Position numbers and translations under genes: made by a program. A stretch of DNA of 64,000 nucleotides from Sphingorhabdus sp. 109. GTDB taxonomy: Bacteria > Pseudomonadota > Alphaproteobacteria > Sphingomonadales > Sphingomonadaceae. The stretch is from NCBI RefSeq assembly GCF_902506555.1, contig NZ_LR732707.1, positions 706,001 to 770,000 on the forward strand, in the 5' to 3' direction. Numbering within the stretch: position 1 is the stretch's first letter; each line of letters opens with the position of its first letter. Below are positions 28,459-36,668 of this stretch, in pieces. The notes under the pieces were generated by a model, which saw only the letters and a program-made list of their open reading frames with translations, was not told where the DNA came from and did no database searches.

Positions 28459-28995
28459 ATGATCGGTAGAAATATCCCTGAAGTAACCCTGAAAACCCGC
28501 GTCCGCGACGAATCGCTCGGTGGTGAGAATCCCTTCCGCTGGGAAGATGTGAATACCAAGGAACTGTTCGCCGGCAAGCGCATAGCCGTTTTCTCCTTGC
28601 CGGGTGCATTCACCCCCACCTGCTCGAACGAGCAGTGCCCGGCCTATGAGCGCCTCTATGAAGAATTCCAGGCGCGCGGTGTTGACGAAGTCTATTGCAT
28701 CTCCGTGAATGACGCCTTTGTGATGTTCCAGTGGGGCAAGTCTCTCGGTCTGAAAAAAATCAAGTTGCTGCCCGACGGATCGGGCGACTTTACCCGTCGC
28801 ATGGGCATGCTGATCAAGAAAAACCATCTTGGTTTCGGCGACCGTAGCTGGCGCTACTCTATGATTGCCGACGATGGCGTTGTCAGCGCATGGTTCGAAG
28901 AGCCGGGTATCAATGATGATGGTGTCGACAATGATCCCTATGTCGAATCGACCCCTGAAAAGCTGCTGGAATGGCTGGACAACAACAAGGTCTAA
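28459..28995 (+). CDS. Peroxiredoxin, Prx5-like
   Basis: The protein reduces peroxides through a cysteine thiol. The motif FSLPGAFTPTCSNEQCP gives the peroxidatic Cys55, with a second cysteine at position 60. DAFVMFQWGKSLG and the GMLIKKNHLGFGDRSWRYS segment match the Prx5/AhpE-type group of proteobacteria that usually draws electrons from glutathione/glutaredoxin. Length from the ATG at 28459 is 178 residues; GGAG lies six bases before it, whereas in-frame ATGs at 28447 and 28456 are less well placed. An intrinsic terminator follows at 29018. Confidence 0.95.
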   Translation: MIGRNIPEVTLKTRVRDESLGGENPFRWEDVNTKELFAGKRIAVFSLPGAFTPTCSNEQCPAYERLYEEFQARGVDEVYCISVNDAFVMFQWGKSLGLKKIKLLPDGSGDFTRRMGMLIKKNHLGFGDRSWRYSMIADDGVVSAWFEEPGINDDGVDNDPYVESTPEKLLEWLDNNKV

Positions 28996-29017
28996 GCCTT
29001 TATGCCCGATGGCAGGG

Positions 29018-29050
29018 AACCGCGAGCAAGAAATTGCTCGCGGTTTCTTA
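29018..29050 (+). terminator. Intrinsic terminator after the peroxiredoxin gene
   Basis: A twelve-base perfect stem (AACCGCGAGCAA 29018-29029, TTGCTCGCGGTT 29034-29045) with a GAAA tetraloop is followed by TCTTATT. The T run is broken, but stem length and position 23 bases after the stop make termination likely. Confidence 0.82.
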
Positions 29051-29069
29051 TTGTGCGATAGGGGGGCGC

Positions 29070-29585
29070 ATGAAGCGCCTGAACAAACCTATCATCATGA
29101 CGGCGCAGATGGGCAAGGCAGATTTCGCCTGGGCCAACGTCCTGCGCCAGCGCTATTTTCCGCCTGAACGCAATGTGGTCGACGCGCATATCACCCTGTT
29201 CCACCATCTGCCGCCCCAGGCGCTGGAGGAAGTAAAGGCCGCCATTGCCGGGCTCGCTGGCACTCTGCCCAAACCGGAAGCGCATTTATCCGGCTTGATC
29301 CATCTCGGAAACGGCGTGGCATACAGGCTGCATGCACCGGAGCTTCTGGCGCTCCGGATGGAGCTCGCCGATCGCTTCGCCGGCCTGCTGATCGCGCAGG
29401 ACCAGCAAACACCCCGGCTGCATATCACCGTCCAGAACAAGGTCAGCGCCCGGGAGGCCGGTCACCTGTTCGACATATTGTCGGCCGGATTCGAACCGCG
29501 TTCCTTTGACATTCACGGGATCGGGCTGCATTATTATCTCGACGGTCCATGGCAGACCATCCGGACATGGCCGTTCAGAGGCTAG
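29070..29585 (+). CDS. 2H phosphoesterase (2'-5' RNA ligase family) protein
   Basis: From the ATG at 29070 the protein has 171 residues and two HxT motifs, DAHITLFHH and RLHITVQNK, spaced as in the 2H phosphoesterase superfamily (LigT/ThpR). These proteins act on 2'-5' or cyclic phosphodiester bonds in RNA or small nucleotides. The substrate is unknown. GATAGGGGG precedes the start. Its 3' end overlaps the convergent FAD-reductase gene by 4 bases. Confidence 0.88.
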   Translation: MKRLNKPIIMTAQMGKADFAWANVLRQRYFPPERNVVDAHITLFHHLPPQALEEVKAAIAGLAGTLPKPEAHLSGLIHLGNGVAYRLHAPELLALRMELADRFAGLLIAQDQQTPRLHITVQNKVSAREAGHLFDILSAGFEPRSFDIHGIGLHYYLDGPWQTIRTWPFRG

Positions 29586-30817
29586 TAGACGCCAACTTCC
29601 TTGATCGGAATCTCCGTATTCGCCAGCTCGTTCTTGTCGAGGTTCAGTCCCTCGACCACCGCTTTGCGGCCCTGCACATAATCCTTGGTCGCGTTGACGC
29701 AATCCAGTGCGACGACCTTGCCGTCGCGATAATAGATTACCGAAAAGCTGCGCGAATCGGGATCGCCGCGGACGACATAGCTGTCGTGGCCGGTCGAAAG
29801 GCCGACGGTCTGCAATTTCAGATCATATTGGTTCGACCAGAACCACGGCACGGCGTCATATTCGGTTTCCTCGCCAAGAATATCGAGGGCCGCCACTTTG
29901 GCCTGGTCATTGGCGTTCTGGACCGATTCAAGCCGGATCATCGCGCCGTCGGCAAAGGCATTGCTGTGTGCTGCACAATCGCCGATCGCATAGACATCTT
30001 CCAGACTGGTGCGGCAATGCTGGTCGACGTCCACGCCATTGCCGGTTGCGGCGCCAGCGGCCACGAGCGGGCCGGTTTCGGGGATGATACCGATGCCGAC
30101 GACGAACATATCGGCGTCGAGCTTGCGACCGTCGGTGAGGGTGACCGCGGTTGCGATGCCATCCTCGCCGGTCTCAAAACCGGAAACCGTGGCGCCCAGT
30201 TCTATGGTCACACCCTGTCGACGATGCTCGGCCTCGAAAAAACGGGACAGCGCTTCACCTGCCACGCGAGACAGCACCCGGTCGAGCGATTCGACAACGG
30301 TGATCTGCTTGCCCAATTTGGTCAGCACAGCGGCCGCTTCCAGTCCGATATAGCCGCCGCCGATAACCACGACTTTCTTGACGCCGGGCAGGGCGGCCAT
30401 GATCTTGTCGACATCGGCGCGTGAACGCACGGCGTGAATGTTACGCGCCTGGCTGCCCGGACAATCGAGCATCCGCGGAGAGCCGCCAGTGGCCCAGATC
30501 AGCTTGCCGAAGCCGATCTCGTCATCGGAGGCCAGGGTTACTTTCTTGCCAACCGGATCGAGTTTCGACACCCGCCGGCCGGTGAGCAAATCAATATCGC
30601 GCTCCACCCAGAAGCTTTCCGGGCGCAGCAAAATCCGTTCGAACGGCTTGTCTCCGGCAAGATATTCCTTGGACAGCGGTGGCCGCTCATAGGGCGGGTA
30701 TTTCTCGTTGCCGACCAGACCGATCGATCCTTCAAATTTTTTCTGGCGCAAAGCGATGGCTGCTTGCGCGCCCGCATGGCCCGCGCCAACAATCAATATG
30801 TCATAAAATGCGTTCAT
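29582..30817 (-). CDS. FAD-dependent NAD(P)H oxidoreductase (ferredoxin reductase type)
   Basis: From the ATG at 30817, preceded by AAGGGGC, the protein has 411 residues. It has the FAD motif ILIVGAGHAGAQAA, the PPYERPPLSKEYLAG segment typical of rhodocoxin/putidaredoxin reductase-like enzymes, the NAD motif VVVIGGGYIGLEAA, ADMFVVGIGIIPET and the C-terminal AIGDCAAH. Such flavoproteins pass electrons from NAD(P)H to a ferredoxin serving a P450 or dioxygenase. No ferredoxin or oxygenase is adjacent. Confidence 0.93.
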   Translation of the reverse strand: MNAFYDILIVGAGHAGAQAAIALRQKKFEGSIGLVGNEKYPPYERPPLSKEYLAGDKPFERILLRPESFWVERDIDLLTGRRVSKLDPVGKKVTLASDDEIGFGKLIWATGGSPRMLDCPGSQARNIHAVRSRADVDKIMAALPGVKKVVVIGGGYIGLEAAAVLTKLGKQITVVESLDRVLSRVAGEALSRFFEAEHRRQGVTIELGATVSGFETGEDGIATAVTLTDGRKLDADMFVVGIGIIPETGPLVAAGAATGNGVDVDQHCRTSLEDVYAIGDCAAHSNAFADGAMIRLESVQNANDQAKVAALDILGEETEYDAVPWFWSNQYDLKLQTVGLSTGHDSYVVRGDPDSRSFSVIYYRDGKVVALDCVNATKDYVQGRKAVVEGLNLDKNELANTEIPIKEVGVY

Positions 30818-30995
30818 ATCTGCCCCTTGGTACCACATATCGGCTTGGAAAAGCGCTGTTAGCGCGGATCGTATTGGCCGTGCAAGTTTTAGCGTATTTC
30901 TTACTTCCGCTTGTTGACCAGACCGAAGGCTATGACTATAGCGCCGCCGTCCAGAGAGAGTTTTGCCGGAATATTGTGAACCGGCTTAACCTGTT

Positions 30996-31072
30996 GGCGG
31001 AGTAGCTCAGGTGGTTAGAGCAGTGGAATCATAATCCATGTGTCGGGGGTTCGAGTCCCTCCTCCGCTACCA
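30996..31072 (+). tRNA. tRNA-Met (CAT), elongator type
   Basis: A 77-base cloverleaf with encoded CCA: acceptor GGCGGAG with CTCCGCT, anticodon stem TGGAA/TTCCA-like around loop with CAT. The first pair is G1:U72 and positions 4-5 are G, unlike the CAT tRNA at 25008. It also lacks the unpaired first base and triple G:C anticodon stem expected of initiator tRNA, so elongator methionine is the best call. Confidence 0.93.
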
Positions 31073-31319
31073 ACAAAGACGCATGATCTATCACGGTCAC
31101 CCAATCAGCAAACATGCTATTGTGCGGCAGAAGCCCGCGCCGTTGATTGGCCGGGACATAGCGCGCTTAGAGTCTTTCTATTGCCTTTCTCAGTGTCATT
31201 GTGGCTGCCCGTAAAACGGGCGTGGTTGCGGAAAATTTAACGCAATTGGATTTGGCCGGACATTTCGTTTAGGGCATGGGGTCCCGGTTCGTCTCGGGGG
31301 GATGAAACAGGAGGAATAT

Positions 31320-32582
31320 TTGGGCAAGGTTCAAGCAGCACTTTCGGTGATGACCGTCGGAGTCACGGGGGCATTCGCAACCGGAGCATTGGGCCTGTCC
31401 CCTGATCCGGTTGCAGCCGAGGTTGCTATTGCCATGAACAGCAGTACCGCCTGTCTGGGGTGCAATGTTGAAACCGGAGACGGGCAAAAGCAGCGGGCTA
31501 TGTCGTCGGTCCGGGCGGCCGGTCTCTCTGTCGCCATCCATGGCAGCCGGCAGTTTGCGGTCGATTCTCCGGATTCGCAGGCGCAGCCCGGAGGCGACGG
31601 TACCCCGGACGATCCGCAGGCGCCAGCCCTGGACGACAAGGCCTATGTGCCCCCCGCGCAGGTGGAACCACCATTGCCGGAACTGCCACCGGTCCCGCAA
31701 TTGTTGCAGCGGGATTATCCGGACTGCCGCGAAGATCATCTGCATCTGGCGGATCCGCACGACAAGGCGAAGAATATCAATGCATGCACGACGGCGCTGG
31801 ACAATTATTACAGCGGCGTGCTGACCGAATATCGCGAGCGGATGAACCAGTATCAGGATGAGCTTTCCCGGATATATAACGAGAAAGTGGCGGGGCGGAT
31901 GGAATATTCCGCCGCCAGCCGGGATCGTTTCTACCAGGAAATAATGCAGGAACATGCAAATTCCGACCCCGATGGTGCCAATATGGCGATCTACCGGGCG
32001 GCCGAACAGCTGTATCAGGCGGACCGCAATTATCTGAGCGACCGCTATTGCTACAACACCGGCTGCGGCGGTTATCCGGTGCCGGAAAATTACGGCTATA
32101 CCTATGTGGCAGAGAGCCTTGCCAAGACCGACAAGCCGAAGAAGAAGGCGAGGGAAAAATCTGCGGACAATAAAAGCTGCAAGAAATCCAGAGGGCGCGG
32201 CGGTCTGCTTGGCGGCATTTTCGGTAGCGTGGTCGGCTCCGTGGCCGGACTCGACGATGTCGGAACGCTGATTGCCGGTGCGGTCGGCGCGGTGCTTGTT
32301 GGCGAGATTGCCTGCAAATTGAGTCAGGATGAACAGGAAAAGGCGGCGGAAGCCACTTTCGCTGTGGTTGAACAGGAGGAAGTGGGAGCGGTAGCCAAGT
32401 GGGAGAGCCCGACCCGGGGCGGGGTCTCCGGATCGTCCACGGTGACAGCCCTCAATACCGAGCCAAACGGTCGCAAATGCCTGACGATCACCGATGTTGC
32501 GATTATCGATGGCGAAGAGACACGCATATCCAAACAGATGTGCCGCGCCGCCGGGGAATCCAAATATGCAATTACGGCCTGA
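31320..32582 (+). CDS. Exported surface-antigen-like protein with glycine-zipper C-terminal region
   Basis: The preferred start is the TTG at 31320, five bases after AGGAGG; an in-frame ATG at 31302 would embed that site within the coding sequence. The protein (420 residues) has a signal-like N-terminus (VQAALSVMTVGVTGAFATGA), a Pro-rich stretch (PPAQVEPPLPELPPVPQ), a helical middle region, a basic segment, then a glycine zipper (GGLLGGIFGSVVGSVAG) and a C-terminal domain with TALNTEPNGRKCLTITDVAI, which resembles 17-kDa surface antigen (Rickettsia-type) domains. Function is unknown; outer-membrane or cell-surface placement is inferred. Confidence 0.75.
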   Translation: MGKVQAALSVMTVGVTGAFATGALGLSPDPVAAEVAIAMNSSTACLGCNVETGDGQKQRAMSSVRAAGLSVAIHGSRQFAVDSPDSQAQPGGDGTPDDPQAPALDDKAYVPPAQVEPPLPELPPVPQLLQRDYPDCREDHLHLADPHDKAKNINACTTALDNYYSGVLTEYRERMNQYQDELSRIYNEKVAGRMEYSAASRDRFYQEIMQEHANSDPDGANMAIYRAAEQLYQADRNYLSDRYCYNTGCGGYPVPENYGYTYVAESLAKTDKPKKKAREKSADNKSCKKSRGRGGLLGGIFGSVVGSVAGLDDVGTLIAGAVGAVLVGEIACKLSQDEQEKAAEATFAVVEQEEVGAVAKWESPTRGGVSGSSTVTALNTEPNGRKCLTITDVAIIDGEETRISKQMCRAAGESKYAITA

Positions 32583-32794
32583 CCACCGGCTGATCTAGTA
32601 TTGGAGATATCCGGCCCGTCGATGCTGGCGGAACCCGCCCGTCATTGGGATATTCAGCCGGCTCGCGCGCTGTCAATGGACGCTATCACCGGCGATAATT
32701 ATTCTTCGCCGCTTTTGCCGGTGATAGGCCTTGCCTACCGGCGTCCGGCATCCCTATTTGCAAATAACAGAATCATCATCGTCAGGAACGGAAA

Positions 32795-33760
32795 ATGGCC
32801 GAAACGCATAAAACGAAAATGCTCATTCTGGGTTCGGGACCCGCCGGATTGTCAGCCGCCATCTATGGCGCGCGTGCCGGACTGGAGCCGATTGTGGTTC
32901 AGGGGCTGCAGCCGGGCGGCCAGCTCACCATCACCACGGATGTAGAAAATTATCCCGGGTTTCGCGATGTGATCCAGGGGCCATGGCTGATGGACGAGAT
33001 GCAGGCGCAGGCTGAAAAAGTCGGCACCCGGTTCATCTTCGACACAATCGTCGATGTCGATTTCTCCCGGCGACCTTTCCGGATGACGGGCGATGGCGGC
33101 GACGTTTACGAGGGTGATACCCTGGTGATCGCGACCGGCGCTCAAGCCAAATGGCTGGGCCTTCCCGGGGAAGAGGAATTGTCGGGCAAGGGCGTTTCGG
33201 CCTGTGCAACCTGCGACGGCTTTTTCTATCGCGGCAAGAAGGTGGCGGTCATTGGCGGCGGCAACACCGCGGTGGAGGAAGCCCTCTATATGACCAACCA
33301 TAGCGACGATGTGACGCTGATCCACCGCCGCGACAGTCTGCGGGCAGAAAAGATCCTGCAGGAACGGCTGTTTGCCAATCCCAAGATTTCCGTGCTGTGG
33401 AACACCAATGTCGAACGTTTTGTCGGCGGTGGTGAGCCGGTCGGGCTGGTCGGCCTTGATCTGGTTGACACGCAGACCGGCGCGAAAAGCCATCTCGCAC
33501 TGGATGGTGCATTTGTCGCGATCGGCCACGCGCCGGCAACAGAGATTTTCAAGGGCCATCTCGACCTGATCGATGGCGGCTATATCGAGGTTGAGCCAGG
33601 CACGCCCAAGACCAAAATCCCGGGTCTGTTTGCCTGCGGCGACGTCATGGACCATGTCTATCGTCAGGCGGTGACTGCCGCCGGTACCGGCTGTATGGCC
33701 GCGCTCGATGCCGAGCGTTTTCTGGCGGAACAGGAATTCGAGCAGATCGCAGCCGAATAG
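32795..33760 (+). CDS. trxB: Thioredoxin-disulfide reductase
   Basis: The 321-residue flavoprotein has the FAD motif MLILGSGPAGLSAAIYGARA, GLQPGGQLTITTDVENYPG, the redox-active CATC in SACATCDGFFYRG, the NADPH motif VAVIGGGNTAVEEAL, and FACGDVMDHVYRQAVTAAGTG. It keeps thioredoxin reduced at the expense of NADPH. AGGAACGG is close before the ATG. It ends exactly one base before the convergent exosortase-associated hydrolase gene, with no room for a terminator hairpin between them. Confidence 0.97.
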   Translation: MAETHKTKMLILGSGPAGLSAAIYGARAGLEPIVVQGLQPGGQLTITTDVENYPGFRDVIQGPWLMDEMQAQAEKVGTRFIFDTIVDVDFSRRPFRMTGDGGDVYEGDTLVIATGAQAKWLGLPGEEELSGKGVSACATCDGFFYRGKKVAVIGGGNTAVEEALYMTNHSDDVTLIHRRDSLRAEKILQERLFANPKISVLWNTNVERFVGGGEPVGLVGLDLVDTQTGAKSHLALDGAFVAIGHAPATEIFKGHLDLIDGGYIEVEPGTPKTKIPGLFACGDVMDHVYRQAVTAAGTGCMAALDAERFLAEQEFEQIAAE

Positions 33761-34582
33761 TCAGGCGGCGCGCAACGCTTCCAGCAATTTCTCTGTGAGC
33801 CATTCGCTGGCCGTTTCATCGGCAAAGCTGTGGGAAGCGCTGTCGAGCGTTTCGACCCGGATTGTGGCTGTGTCTCGTGCCTGTGCAAAATCGGAGCTGT
33901 TCCAGGCAGAGAGAAAAGCACGGGCCGTGGTGTCGCGCTTTGCCAGCAAGATATGCGCATCCTTGTCCATGCCGCAAAGAGCATCACGTACCCGCAAGGA
34001 CAGCCGGCTGTTCTGCTCCGTCTGCGAGGCGCGCCTAAGACCTTTTAGCAACTTCGCGAAATCGATTTTCCCGGAAAGCAGATCGATGATGGTGCGCGGG
34101 TTTTTGATCCGGTCCCAGTAACGGGACCGGATGGCCGCCGCCGACATGGTCGGTTCTTCGCCTGCTGTCTCCTCGTCCATCTCGATCACCCAGGGATTGG
34201 CCAGTATATAGCCATCGATACCGGCTGCAGGACCAAATAGGGCCAGTGCCGTCGCCGCATCGCAATTGCCGAAGGCGATGACCGACTGCAGCTGTGGCAG
34301 TTCCTGTCGCAGAAACGCGACGGCTGCCTTGATATCTGCGGCGCTGTCCAGAAACGTTTTATTCTCGCCACTGCTTTCACCAATGCCCCGCCGGTCATAG
34401 CGGAGCACGGGAAATCCCTGTTGCGAGAGTAGCTGCGCCAGTCGGGCCATCCCATTATGGGCGCCCGACCGGATTTCATTGCCGCCGCTGACGATGAGCA
34501 GGGCGGTGGGACCGGAGCCGGAATCCAGTGTCGCCGCGAGCGTGTCGCCTTCACAGCTTATCTGGTGGAAACCGCGCGTCAT
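33761..34582 (-). CDS. Exosortase A system-associated hydrolase 1 (alpha/beta hydrolase)
   Basis: The 273-residue protein has an alpha/beta-hydrolase fold: the oxyanion strand LLIVSGGNEIRSGAHNG, RYDRRGIGESSG, and VIAFGNCDAATALALFG in place of the usual GxSxG elbow (the nucleophile position is Cys, or Asp next to it). This sequence pattern marks the hydrolase that accompanies XrtA in sphingomonads and related bacteria. The substrate is unknown. The ATG at 34582 overlaps the stop of hydrolase 2 (ATGA). It is the last gene of the leftward operon of the XrtA locus. Confidence 0.9.
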   Translation of the reverse strand: MTRGFHQISCEGDTLAATLDSGSGPTALLIVSGGNEIRSGAHNGMARLAQLLSQQGFPVLRYDRRGIGESSGENKTFLDSAADIKAAVAFLRQELPQLQSVIAFGNCDAATALALFGPAAGIDGYILANPWVIEMDEETAGEEPTMSAAAIRSRYWDRIKNPRTIIDLLSGKIDFAKLLKGLRRASQTEQNSRLSLRVRDALCGMDKDAHILLAKRDTTARAFLSAWNSSDFAQARDTATIRVETLDSASHSFADETASEWLTEKLLEALRAA

Positions 34583-35286
34583 TGTCCCACCCACGCTGCG
34601 ATATCCTTCGCAATGGCGCAAGACATGGCCGGATCATCACCGGGTTCGGCGCGCAGCCAAAGGGCGGAACCGTCGATCTGGACGTCGGCCGGTTTGTTAT
34701 CTGAAGCAAGGCGGGCGATTCGCTGATGTTTCGGTGTCGGAGGTTTAGCGTCATTCAATTGCGAGAACAGCGCCGGCCCGATGATGTTGCCGGCAAGTTC
34801 GATCGGCTCCGCTTTGGCCTGTTCGGCCAGCCCGGAGAGGCTTGTATTCAGGCCGGTTTCCCGGTCGGCAGCGATCCTCGTGCGCATCATGGTGCGCAGT
34901 ATGGCCGCGCCTTTTACCGGGCTCAGCATCCAGTGCCCGGCATCTGGCATTGCCGCAACCGTCAGCACACCTGCACGGAACGAGGCAATATGGGATATCC
35001 GGTGCTGCTGCGCGCAGGCCTGAACGGCGTGCTGCCAGTCGGTCAGCGTGACCTGCGCCAGCGGAACCGGGCTTTCGTTGCAGCCCGGAAGGTCGGGCAA
35101 AAAGCTACTTATATCAACGGTTTGCAGCGCACGCATGACATCGACCAGCATCTTGCGCATGCGGTTCATCTCGTCAAACAGCGGCGGGACCAGCATGACG
35201 TTGCGGCCGGACGGGGCATCGAGTGCCAGACATAATTCTTTGCGATCCGCAAATTCGTAGGAGACGAATGCGGGAAGAGGGGTCAC
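34579..35286 (-). CDS. Exosortase A system-associated hydrolase 2
   Basis: The 235-residue protein begins with a GTG that overlaps the stop of the acyl carrier protein gene (GTGA). It has MLVPPLFDEMNRMRKML, DLPGCNESPVPLAQVTLTDWQHAV and HIASFRAGVL in the elbow position, the pattern of the second hydrolase of XrtA loci. The catalytic serine elbow is not standard, so enzymatic activity on an acyl or sugar ester is inferred from the fold and the neighbouring acyl carrier protein. Confidence 0.87.
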   Translation of the reverse strand: MTPLPAFVSYEFADRKELCLALDAPSGRNVMLVPPLFDEMNRMRKMLVDVMRALQTVDISSFLPDLPGCNESPVPLAQVTLTDWQHAVQACAQQHRISHIASFRAGVLTVAAMPDAGHWMLSPVKGAAILRTMMRTRIAADRETGLNTSLSGLAEQAKAEPIELAGNIIGPALFSQLNDAKPPTPKHQRIARLASDNKPADVQIDGSALWLRAEPGDDPAMSCAIAKDIAAWVGQ

Positions 35287-35555
35287 TCGGTGACTTTCAT
35301 CTCGGCGAAGGCGACCAGATTGCCAAAAGTCTCGAACAGTTCGCCATCGACCTCGTCATCGTCGATCATGATGTCCAGACGGTCTTCCAGTTCTGTCAGC
35401 AATCCGGCAACGGCCATGCTGTCGAGCTCGGGAAGGGCACCGAAAAGCTCGGTTTCCGCGGTAAATTCGGCAACCTGCTCCTCGCTCAGTCCCAAAATAT
35501 CCTGCATCACTGCACGCACGGCAGCTTCCGGCGTAATTTCGACCTTGTCTTGCAT
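35283..35555 (-). CDS. Acyl carrier protein of the XrtA locus
   Basis: The 90-residue acidic protein has the phosphopantetheine attachment motif LPELDSMAVAGLL, with Ser46 as the likely carrier serine, and the helical pattern of acyl carrier proteins. It differs from fatty-acid AcpP in the DSM motif (DSL usual). With the acyl-CoA ligase and PLP-dependent decarboxylase across the divergent promoter it probably carries an acyl or aminoacyl group for a pathway specific to this locus. The ATG at 35555 follows GGGGGAATTG; the TTG just upstream is disfavoured. Confidence 0.9.
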   Translation of the reverse strand: MQDKVEITPEAAVRAVMQDILGLSEEQVAEFTAETELFGALPELDSMAVAGLLTELEDRLDIMIDDDEVDGELFETFGNLVAFAEMKVTE

Positions 35556-35597
35556 CAATTCCCCCGAATCTCGGATAACGGCGCTTCCCTAAAGCGG

Positions 35598-36617
35598 TCA
35601 GCGCTTTCCGGCAAGGCCCGAGGCATAGTGCCTCAAAATTGCTAGCCAGGACATCGGATTGTTGGGCCAGTAAAATTCCAGCCGATAGCGGTCCCGGACA
35701 TCTTCCATCCATTCGCGCTTGTAGCCGTCGTTGCCGGTGCCGAAGTCGATCAGATCGACATGGTCAATATCGATCGCATGCTGGAACATGGCGACCGAGA
35801 GCAAGGTTCCCGGTGAAGTCTTGGTTGCATCCTCAATATGCGCCAGCTTGTGGATCAGCGCCTCGCCATTTTCCACGGTCCAGAACTGGGCGGCAACCGG
35901 TTCTCCGTCGATATAGGCGAGACCGAGGCGCATGCAGCCGGCCGCCGCTTCGTGTCGGGCCAGGTTTCGCAGGAAATCCGGATTGCCTTCCTCGGGTTTC
36001 CAGCTGCGTTCGTAGACGGAGACATAATCGTCCCAGTCCTCGTCGGAAAATTCTGTCTCGATACGGACCGACACCAGATTTTTCTTCGCCTTGCGCCTTA
36101 CCGTGTTGCGGAGCTGCCCGGGACGGCTCGCCCAATATTGGTCGAACGTACGGCCCTTGACGTTCAAAATATGATTGTCGTCAGCCTTTGACCGGAAAAC
36201 AATCCAGCCGGCCTGCCGGAAGGCGCGTTCGGTCAGGCTGGCAGCAGAATCCTCGTCAGGAACTGGCGTTATTTCAATACGATGCGAGCTAGATTTCAGC
36301 TGCTTTGCCAATTTGGCGAGCAGAGCCAATTTGGTTACTTCGTCATAGTCACCGAGATAAATCGGGCGGAAGGTGAAATTATACCAGTTGGCGAGGGCGG
36401 CATGGCGTCGAAATCCGGTTTTCATCAGGAACATCCATGCTTCCGCATCGCCTTCCTGGCTATGGACGATCAGCGGGGACTTGTCTGGCAGGCACAGTTC
36501 GTGAAGCGGTTTCAGCCATTCGATCCGGTCGAACAGCGACTTCTGGACCGATCGCCCCAGTTTTTCTCCGGCAATGGCTTGCACGGACTGGAAATTGCTA
36601 TGATATTCACTGGTCAT
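35598..36617 (-). CDS. FemAB/GNAT-type acyltransferase of the XrtA locus
   Basis: The 339-residue protein has the acetyltransferase fold with YWASRPGQLRNTVRRKAKKN, WDDYVSVYERSWKPEEG, GLAYIDGEPVAAQFW and DFGTGNDGYKREW, the pattern of the BioF2-like/FemAB-related GNAT family found with exosortase A. It would transfer an acyl or aminoacyl group to a sugar or polymer. I start it at the ATG at 36617; the longer frame to 36710 would run into the divergent ligase gene. First gene of the leftward operon, 42 bases before the acyl carrier protein gene. Confidence 0.88.
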   Translation of the reverse strand: MTSEYHSNFQSVQAIAGEKLGRSVQKSLFDRIEWLKPLHELCLPDKSPLIVHSQEGDAEAWMFLMKTGFRRHAALANWYNFTFRPIYLGDYDEVTKLALLAKLAKQLKSSSHRIEITPVPDEDSAASLTERAFRQAGWIVFRSKADDNHILNVKGRTFDQYWASRPGQLRNTVRRKAKKNLVSVRIETEFSDEDWDDYVSVYERSWKPEEGNPDFLRNLARHEAAAGCMRLGLAYIDGEPVAAQFWTVENGEALIHKLAHIEDATKTSPGTLLSVAMFQHAIDIDHVDLIDFGTGNDGYKREWMEDVRDRYRLEFYWPNNPMSWLAILRHYASGLAGKR

Positions 36618-36668
36618 GGCTAAGGTCGTATCTGTCACAAATCTGCTCTTTTTCCCATAGGTCAAAAA
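36618..36668. promoter_or_regulatory. Divergent intergenic region of the XrtA locus
   Basis: Only 51 bases separate the leftward acyltransferase operon from the rightward ligase-led operon, so both promoters must lie here or overlap the coding starts. It is AT-richer than the flanks (TTTTTCCC and CAAAAATTG). I could not define unambiguous -35 and -10 boxes. The rightward ribosome binding site (AGGT before TTG) is weak. Confidence 0.4.
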
